Source of the DNA: DASYXW01 sp035934405
Lineage (GTDB): Bacteria; Acidobacteriota; Terriglobia; UBA7540
Direction: 5' to 3'
DNA: 21,297 bases
NCBI GenBank assembly: GCA_035934405.1
Contig: DASYXW010000052.1
Coordinates: forward strand, 1 to 21,297
Part shown: in pieces, positions 1-5,387 of the stretch
How positions within the stretch are numbered: the first letter of the stretch is position 1
How the letters are laid out: every line of letters starts with the position of its first letter
The notes under the pieces: model-generated
Told to the model about the DNA's origin: nothing
Seen by the model: the letters and a program-made list of their open reading frames with translations, nothing else
Database searches by the model: none
Made by a program: the position numbers and the translations under genes

Positions 1-966
1 GAGATTCGCTGCGACGCCATGGCCCGCGAGGTGCTCGTGAACCAGGACGGCTTGGCCGCCGGCGTCTCCTACGTCGACAAGAAGACGCGGAAGGAAATGC
101 AGGTGCGTGGCAAGGTTGTGGTGTTGGCGGCGAGCGCCTGCGAATCGGCGCGCCTGCTGCTCAATTCCAGGAGCCCCCAGCATCCCAATGGCCTGGCCAA
201 CTCGAGCGGCGTGGTCGGTCGCTACGTGATGGACACCGTCGGCACGGACGTCTCCGGTTTCATCCCGTCCCTGATGGATCTGCCGCCCCACAACTGCGAT
301 GGCACCGGCGGGATGCACGTCTACATGCCGTGGTGGAATTATCAGAAGCAGCTTCGCAACGAGCTGCCCTTCGCGCGCGGCTATCATATCGAGCTTGGCG
401 GCGGCCGCGACATGCCGGGGGCCGGTTTCGGCGGTGGCACCAGCAAGTTCCTCGATGGCTACGGAGTGGGCCTGAAGCAGGGCGTCCGCAAACTCTATGG
501 CGCCTTCGTCGGATTCTCCTGCCGCGGCGAGATGATCCCGAACGACGCGAGCTACTGCGAGATCGACAACAACGTGGTGGACCAGTGGGGAATCCCGGTG
601 CTGAAGTTCCATTTCAAGTGGAGTCAGGACGAAATCCTGATGGCCCGGCACGCTGTCGAGACTTTCCGGGAAATCATCGTGACCATGGGCGGCGAGGTCC
701 TGGATTCGCACGGACCGGAGGATGATTGGGGGATTGCCAAGGGCGGCCAGATCATTCACGAGGTCGGGACGGTGCAGATGGGCGACGACCGGCGGAAGAC
801 CGCGCTGAACGCCTACTGCCAGGCCTGGGACTGCAAGAACCTTTTCGTCACTGACGGCGGGCCGTTCGTGAGCAACGCCGACAAGAATCCCACGCTCTCG
901 ATCATGGCCCTGGCGTGGCGGACTTCGGAATACGTCGCGGACCAGGTGAAGAAAATGAATGTGTAA
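1..966 (+). CDS. GMC-family flavoprotein dehydrogenase, C-terminal part (5' end outside window)
   Basis: The reading frame is open from base 1, so the true start and the N-terminal FAD-binding Rossmann motif lie upstream. The visible part matches the C-terminal half of GMC oxidoreductases related to gluconate/glucose dehydrogenase flavoproteins. It has a CESARLLLNS helix, a GLANSSG turn, and near the end HEVGTVQMG followed by DGGPFVSNADKNPTLSIMAL. The His of HEVGT and the Asn of KNPTL correspond to the usual catalytic His/Asn pair. It is clearly a paralogue of the second GMC gene at 2370-4037, sharing the same blocks in the same order. The next gene, 51 bases downstream, is a gluconate-2-dehydrogenase subunit 3, so this protein is probably the large subunit of a membrane or periplasmic sugar or alcohol dehydrogenase feeding electrons to cytochromes. 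Family assignment is secure; the substrate cannot be read from sequence. Confidence 0.9.
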   Translation, partial: EIRCDAMAREVLVNQDGLAAGVSYVDKKTRKEMQVRGKVVVLAASACESARLLLNSRSPQHPNGLANSSGVVGRYVMDTVGTDVSGFIPSLMDLPPHNCDGTGGMHVYMPWWNYQKQLRNELPFARGYHIELGGGRDMPGAGFGGGTSKFLDGYGVGLKQGVRKLYGAFVGFSCRGEMIPNDASYCEIDNNVVDQWGIPVLKFHFKWSQDEILMARHAVETFREIIVTMGGEVLDSHGPEDDWGIAKGGQIIHEVGTVQMGDDRRKTALNAYCQAWDCKNLFVTDGGPFVSNADKNPTLSIMALAWRTSEYVADQVKKMNV

Positions 967-1017
967 CAGCGGCATGTGGCATACGGTAGACAGCATATCA
1001 GGCGAGAGGCTGACCAG

Positions 1018-1665
1018 ATGGACGACCAGAAGGACATCAAGCGCGATACTTCGATGAATCGCCGCGACCTGTTGAAGGTGGTGACGGTGATTCCTGCCTC
1101 GGCGCTGCTTCCTCTCGGCGCGGTCGCCAAACAGCCAGCCGGTATGATGCACCCGCAGGCAGCCCCAGCGGCTGCTCAAGCGGCTACCACACCCGCCGCT
1201 TACCAGCCTAAGGTCCTGAGCGGGCACGAGTGGAGGACAGTCAGCGTCCTCAGCGACTATCTCGTCCCAGCGGACGCTCGCAGCGGTAGCGCCACCGAGG
1301 CCGGAGTGCCGGCGTTCATTGACGACTGGTTGGATTTCAAGCGCGGCAGGATGCTTGACGGCATCCGAGGCGGGCTCACCTGGCTCGATATCGAAAGCAA
1401 TCGGGCGTTTGGTCACGATTTTGTAGACTGCACTGAAATGCAGCAGAAGGAGACGCTCGACCGCATCGCTTATCCCAAGACGGCAGCGCCGGAGGACGCG
1501 GCGGGCGTCGCGTTCTTCAACCAGTTGCGTGACCTCGTGGTGACGGGATTCTTCTCGAGCGAGATGGGCGTAAAGGACCTGCCCTACCTGGGCAATCAGA
1601 TGATGATGGAGTGGAACGGTTGTCCCGCGAACGTGCTCGCCAAACTGGGGTTGAATAAGGCCTGA
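1018..1665 (+). CDS. Gluconate 2-dehydrogenase subunit 3 family protein, Tat-exported
   Basis: The product is 215 residues. I chose ATG 1018 over ATG 976 because GAGAGG lies at 1004-1009 with 8-base spacing. The N terminus carries MNRRDLLKVV, a good twin-arginine (Tat) motif, followed by a hydrophobic stretch ending near ALLPLGAVA and then an Ala/Pro-rich linker. The body (HEWRTVSVLSDYLVPAD, VPAFIDDWL, a late GMGVKDLPYLGNQMM-like region) fits the gluconate-2-dh3 family. In known enzymes this small subunit is needed for maturation, and the folded complex with the GMC flavoprotein can be co-exported through Tat. It lies just downstream of the GMC gene ending at 966 on the same strand, as expected for an operon. 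No cytochrome c subunit follows, since the next gene is a reverse-strand pyrR. The electron acceptor is therefore encoded elsewhere, possibly by the multihaem cytochrome at 5388-8360 (inference). Confidence 0.88.
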   Translation: MDDQKDIKRDTSMNRRDLLKVVTVIPASALLPLGAVAKQPAGMMHPQAAPAAAQAATTPAAYQPKVLSGHEWRTVSVLSDYLVPADARSGSATEAGVPAFIDDWLDFKRGRMLDGIRGGLTWLDIESNRAFGHDFVDCTEMQQKETLDRIAYPKTAAPEDAAGVAFFNQLRDLVVTGFFSSEMGVKDLPYLGNQMMMEWNGCPANVLAKLGLNKA

Positions 1666-1692
1666 GACACTCGATCGCCTCGGCTGTCGGCT

Positions 1693-2277
1693 TCAACCGG
1701 TCTTCTCACACAGCATGACCCGCTCTTCCTCGTCCACTTCCTTCAGGCGCACCTCAATCACTTCAGCATCGGCGGTCTGGACCGTGCGGCCCACGTAGTT
1801 CGCCTCGATGGGCACTTCGCGATGCCCGCGGTCAACGAGGACGCAGAGCTCGACGCGCCGGGGACGGCCGTGGTCCACCAGGGCATCGAGCGCCGCCCGC
1901 GTCGTCCGCCCGGTGTAGAGCACATCGTCCACCAGGATGGCCGTCTTGCCCTCGACCGTGAACGACGGCAGCTCCTTCACCACCGGCTTCTGGTCGACGG
2001 TCGAAAGATCATCGCGATAAAACGTGATGTCGAGTGTCTCGACGCGGGGCGTGATTTTCTCGGTCGCGGCGATCTTGGCGGCCAGGCGCTCCGCGAGCGG
2101 CACACCTCGCCGGCGTATGCCGACCAGAACGAGGCCGTCCACGCCGTTGTTGCGTTCCAGGATTTCGTGAGCCAGGCGCGCGAGGGTGCGGTCAATCTCC
2201 GCCGCCGACATGATCTGGCCCTTCTCCCGCACTCCGAGTTTCTCTTTCTTCGCCTGCTGCGCTTGAGCATTGTCCAT
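1693..2277 (-). CDS. pyrR: Bifunctional pyr operon regulator / uracil phosphoribosyltransferase PyrR
   Basis: The 194-residue product matches PyrR over its length. It has the phosphoribosyltransferase PRPP loop ILVDDVLYTGRT near residues 114-125, the LVGIRRRG segment, DITFYRDD and CVLVDRGHREVPI. PyrR is an RNA-binding attenuator of pyrimidine operons in many bacteria and also has uracil phosphoribosyltransferase activity. ATG 2277 has GGGGA about 6 bases upstream. An internal ATG at 2211 would drop a conserved-looking N-terminal segment (KLGVREKGQIM), so the longer form is preferred. The usual partners (pyrB, pyrC, carA) are absent; it lies between dehydrogenase genes as a single transcription unit. 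Its stop is 27 bases from the convergent stop of the upstream gene, with no clear hairpin between them. Identification is secure; whether it still regulates a pyr operon from here is not visible. Confidence 0.95.
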   Translation of the reverse strand: MDNAQAQQAKKEKLGVREKGQIMSAAEIDRTLARLAHEILERNNGVDGLVLVGIRRRGVPLAERLAAKIAATEKITPRVETLDITFYRDDLSTVDQKPVVKELPSFTVEGKTAILVDDVLYTGRTTRAALDALVDHGRPRRVELCVLVDRGHREVPIEANYVGRTVQTADAEVIEVRLKEVDEEERVMLCEKTG

Positions 2278-2287
2278 AGGCTGTCCC

Positions 2288-2325
2288 CGGCGGGATTATA
2301 ACACTTGAAATTACTGCGCGACGCG
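2288..2325 (-). promoter_or_regulatory. Putative pyrR promoter, perfect -10 box
   Basis: On the minus strand a perfect TATAAT lies at 2300-2295, about 18 bases before the pyrR ATG. That implies a leader of only about 10 nt, holding GGGGA as ribosome-binding site. No good -35 hexamer is visible at 16-18 bp. So short a leader leaves no room for a PyrR-responsive attenuator in front of pyrR itself. Confidence 0.45.
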
Positions 2326-2332
2326 ATAGACT
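2305..2332 (+). promoter_or_regulatory. Possible promoter for the second GMC gene
   Basis: TTGAAA at 2305-2310, a 16-bp spacer and TAGACT at 2327-2332 form a modest sigma70-like pair 38 bases before ATG 2370. It overlaps the pyrR promoter region on the opposite strand. The match is only moderate, so this is tentative. Confidence 0.3.
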
Positions 2333-2369
2333 TTGCAATCTAAGCCTTTCTCTGCAGGGTGGTGCATTG

Positions 2370-4037
2370 ATGCCTCAAATCTATGATGCGGTCGTGGTGG
2401 GTTCCGGAGCCGCCGGAGGCATGGCGGCGACCGAGCTTTGTCTGAAGGGCCTGAAGGTGTTGCTGCTTGAGGCAGGGCCCAGCCTCAACATCGAGACTGA
2501 TTTTCACCATCATTCGAAGCCTTACGAGTTTCCCTTTCGCGGCAGGATCCGGCCCCGCGAGCGCGCCAAATACAACTACGCGGCCAACGAGTGGAACAAA
2601 CCGCACTTCATCAACGAGCTCGAGCATCCTTACACCGGCAAGCCCTTCGCCTGGGTACGAGCGCGGGCGGTGGGCGGCAAGACGCTGCATTGGGGCCTGG
2701 TCTCGCTGCGCTTCAGCCCGCGCGACTTCAAGGCGGCGAGCTACGACGGCTTCGGCGAGAACTGGCCCATCGGCTACGACGACCTCGAACCCTACTACTC
2801 GCGCGTCGAGCAGATGATCGGCGTGTGCGGCTACGCCGACCACCTGGAAAACAACCCCGACAGCCATTTCCTGAAGCCCGTGCCGTTCACCTGCCCGGAG
2901 GCGATCTTCCGTTCCGCCGTCCACAACAAACTGCCGGGCCGTCCGGTGATCTACGGCCGCGCCGCGGTGGTCACCGAGCCCTTCAAGGGCCGCGCGCCCT
3001 GCCATTATTGCGGTCACTGCGGGCGAGTGTGCAACGTGGCGGCCAGTTTCAGCTCGGCGGGAGTGCTCCTGCCTATCGCGGACCAGACCGGCAACCTGAC
3101 GCTCAGGACCAACGCCGTCGCCTGGCGAGTTCTCACCGACAACTCAGGACGGGCGAAAAGCGTCCTTTTTGTCGACCGGGCGACGCGACAGCCGGAAGAG
3201 GCTTTCGGCAAGGTCATCGTGCTGGGGGCGGGCTGTCTTGAATCTACGCGGATTCTGTTGAACTCGAAGAGCAGCGAGCACCCGGACGGCCTCGCGAACT
3301 CGAGCGGCGCGTTGGGACACTACTTCTGCGAGCAGATCATGGCCGGAGATATCGAGGGCGTGGTGCCGAAGCTGCGCGGCGACACCAATCGCGGCGGAGG
3401 CGCCCATCCCGACGGCACGGGCATCTACATCCCGCGGTTCCGCAACCTCAAGGAAAAGAACCCGAAATTCATTCGCGGCTACGGCTTCGAGGGCGGAGGC
3501 GGGAGCGACGAGTTCCCCGGCTTTGCGCGGAAGATTCCCGGCTTCGGCGCCAAATTCAAGGAAGAGGTAAAGCGGAATTACTCCGCCATCATCGGCATCG
3601 GCTCGTTCGGCGAGGTACTGGCGCGTTACGAGAATCACGTCGCGATTGATCCCGAGGTCTGCGACGCCTGGGGCATCCCGGTGCTGCGCATCAACGTCGA
3701 GTGGGGACCGAACGAGCTCGCCATGGCCCAGGACATGATTGATACACAGCGCGAGATGTTTGAAGCCGCCGGGATTGAAGTGCTGGACGAGCGAACCAAA
3801 CCGCTGACCCCCGGCTGGAGCATTCACGAGGCCGGCACCGCGCGCATGGGTAATGATCCCAAGAAGTCGGTGCTGAATTCCTGGAATCAGGCGCACGAAG
3901 TCAAGAATCTGTTTGTGGTGGACGCCGCCTCATTCGTCTCTTCTACCGAGAAGAATCCGACGCTCACTATTCTCAGCCTCTCCATGCGCGCCAGTGATCA
4001 CATCGCGGAGGAAATGCACCAGGGAACCTTCGGTTAA
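2370..4037 (+). CDS. GMC oxidoreductase (gluconate/glucose dehydrogenase flavoprotein-like) with Cys-rich motif
   Basis: The product is 555 residues from ATG 2370, which is preceded by AGGGTGG at 2356-2362; the TTG one codon earlier is less likely. The N terminus holds the FAD dinucleotide-binding motif VVVGSGAAGGMAATEL followed by an Asp/Glu-ended strand (LLLEAG). GARAVGGKTLHWG-like residues form the usual GMC signature. Catalytic-type residues occur in HEAGTARMG and EKNPTLTIL near the C terminus. Residues 211, 214, 217 and 221 are cysteines in a CxxCxxCxxxC arrangement. Related FAD-glucose dehydrogenases carry an iron-sulfur cluster bound by cysteines in about this region, so an Fe-S electron relay is plausible here. 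No signal peptide is seen; export could ride on a Tat partner. It is a paralogue of the gene ending at 966. A ROK-type regulator follows after 9 bases. Substrate unknown. Confidence 0.92.
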   Translation: MPQIYDAVVVGSGAAGGMAATELCLKGLKVLLLEAGPSLNIETDFHHHSKPYEFPFRGRIRPRERAKYNYAANEWNKPHFINELEHPYTGKPFAWVRARAVGGKTLHWGLVSLRFSPRDFKAASYDGFGENWPIGYDDLEPYYSRVEQMIGVCGYADHLENNPDSHFLKPVPFTCPEAIFRSAVHNKLPGRPVIYGRAAVVTEPFKGRAPCHYCGHCGRVCNVAASFSSAGVLLPIADQTGNLTLRTNAVAWRVLTDNSGRAKSVLFVDRATRQPEEAFGKVIVLGAGCLESTRILLNSKSSEHPDGLANSSGALGHYFCEQIMAGDIEGVVPKLRGDTNRGGGAHPDGTGIYIPRFRNLKEKNPKFIRGYGFEGGGGSDEFPGFARKIPGFGAKFKEEVKRNYSAIIGIGSFGEVLARYENHVAIDPEVCDAWGIPVLRINVEWGPNELAMAQDMIDTQREMFEAAGIEVLDERTKPLTPGWSIHEAGTARMGNDPKKSVLNSWNQAHEVKNLFVVDAASFVSSTEKNPTLTILSLSMRASDHIAEEMHQGTFG

Positions 4038-4046
4038 TTCTGACCC

Positions 4047-5303
4047 ATGACCACCGCATCCAGACCCGAAACCACCTTGCAACACGTCTTTCGAGAAGTT
4101 TCTGCTCGCGGCGACATCTCGGCACGCGATCTCGGCCGCATTCTCACCCTCCGGCCTTCCACCATCGGCGAAAAACTTCGCGAGCTCCAAAGACGAGGCG
4201 TGGTCGAGTGGCGGGCGCGCCGGGGCCACTCGGGCCGTGTCACCCTCAATCCGGCATTCGGCTGCGTGGCGGGGATCGACATGGGCGCCAGCAATCTCCG
4301 CTTCGCGCTGGCTGATTTTCGCGGCCAGCTTCTGACCACGGTGACAGAAAGAATCACACCCGAGGATGGGCCGCGAAAAATGATTGCCCGCATCAACCAG
4401 GGCATCCGCGGCCTGGTGGACGCCGCGCCCTCGGGCGAGCCGCCGGCGCTCGCGCGACGCCCGCCCGGCAGCGTCAAGGCCGGAAGATCCGGCAGGTCGT
4501 GCTTGAAAGCCATTGCCATCGGCGTGCCCAGCCCCGCCGATCCCGAGCGCGGCGTCGTGGCCTTTGCCAACAACCTGCCGGGATGGAAGAATATCCACCT
4601 GGGGCGGGAGCTTGAAAAGGAGTTTCGCGTGCCGGTGTTTTTGGAGAACGACGCCAACATGGCGGCGATCGGCGAGCACTGGCGCGGTGTGGCGCGCGGT
4701 GTGAGCCATTTCGTGTTTATCGCGCTCGGCACCGGTATCGGATCCGGTATTTTTGTGGACGGAAAGCTATACCGGGGCCGCACCGGCAACGCCGGAGAGC
4801 TTTACCGGATGAACGTTGAGTGGCAACGCTGGGCCGATGATTTCGGTGACATGGGCTACTTTGAAACTCACGTTTCCGGCCTCGGCATCGCCGCCGCCGG
4901 CCGCCGGGCGCTCAACCATTCCGCTGCCGGCCGCCGCCCGGTTGCGCCACCTCCCGGGGGCCTCGCCACGGAACGCGACGCGCAGTTTGTATTTGACGCG
5001 TTCCGGCGCGACGACGCGCGGGCCCGGGCGGTGCTGGAACGAATCTTCACCATTCTCGGCGTCGGCGTCGCCAACTTGGTGTCCGTACTCGATCCCGATC
5101 TCGTGGTCTTTGGCGGCGGGCTGGTGCGGGGCGCTCCGGACCTGCTGGTGCAGACCGTGGAACGGGTGGTCGGCCGCATCCACGCCGACCTTGCGCCTCC
5201 CATCCGGCTCAGCTCGCTCGAAGACAAGGCCCAAGCGTACGGCGCCATCGCCTCCGCGCTCAGCCTGGCGTATCAGGCGGCGGCCGAACAGCTCGCTGGG
5301 TAG
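4047..5303 (+). CDS. ROK-family transcriptional regulator/sugar kinase-like protein lacking the zinc cysteines
   Basis: The product is 418 residues. Residues 1-70 look like a winged helix-turn-helix (SARDLGRILTLRPSTIGEKL, then RRGVVEWRARRGHSGR), as in NagC/XylR-type ROK repressors. A ROK/ASKHA fold follows: phosphate loop GIDMGASNLRFAL, IGVPSPADPERG, FLENDANMAAIGEHW, and ALGTGIGSGIFVDGKLYRG. The ROK zinc motif CxCGxxGCxE is represented by DDFGDMGYFE: both glycines and the Glu are kept, but the three cysteines are D, F and Y, and the upstream GELGH-type His is also lost (GELYRM). It probably senses a sugar or sugar phosphate, but the normal zinc-stabilised sugar site is altered. The 9-base gap from the GMC gene suggests co-transcription and possible autoregulation of the pair. 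No clear ribosome-binding site precedes ATG 4047. Kinase activity is uncertain. Confidence 0.87.
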   Translation: MTTASRPETTLQHVFREVSARGDISARDLGRILTLRPSTIGEKLRELQRRGVVEWRARRGHSGRVTLNPAFGCVAGIDMGASNLRFALADFRGQLLTTVTERITPEDGPRKMIARINQGIRGLVDAAPSGEPPALARRPPGSVKAGRSGRSCLKAIAIGVPSPADPERGVVAFANNLPGWKNIHLGRELEKEFRVPVFLENDANMAAIGEHWRGVARGVSHFVFIALGTGIGSGIFVDGKLYRGRTGNAGELYRMNVEWQRWADDFGDMGYFETHVSGLGIAAAGRRALNHSAAGRRPVAPPPGGLATERDAQFVFDAFRRDDARARAVLERIFTILGVGVANLVSVLDPDLVVFGGGLVRGAPDLLVQTVERVVGRIHADLAPPIRLSSLEDKAQAYGAIASALSLAYQAAAEQLAG

Positions 5304-5348
5304 CCGCGAGCCGCTATACGATGGTAGGCTATCTGTCTAGGCTCTGAC

Positions 5349-5377
5349 TTGACCTGCGAATGGCGCGGGTGTATCAT
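5349..5377 (+). promoter_or_regulatory. Strong sigma70-like promoter for the cytochrome-TPR gene
   Basis: TTGACC at 5349-5354, a 17-bp spacer, and TATCAT at 5372-5377 match consensus at 5 of 6 positions in each box. The expected transcription start is about 5384, only 3-4 bases before ATG 5388. This argues against the in-frame TTG at 5349 as the start codon and suggests a nearly leaderless mRNA. Confidence 0.6.
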
Positions 5378-5387
5378 AAAGCTTGAA

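Noticed and set aside
1666..1692. Shared terminator between subunit 3 and pyrR
   Set aside because: The 27-base gap has no stable stem followed by a T tract on either strand.
1822..2301. Plus-strand 159-codon frame opposite pyrR
   Set aside because: Antisense to a fully conserved PyrR with no recognisable domain or ribosome-binding site.
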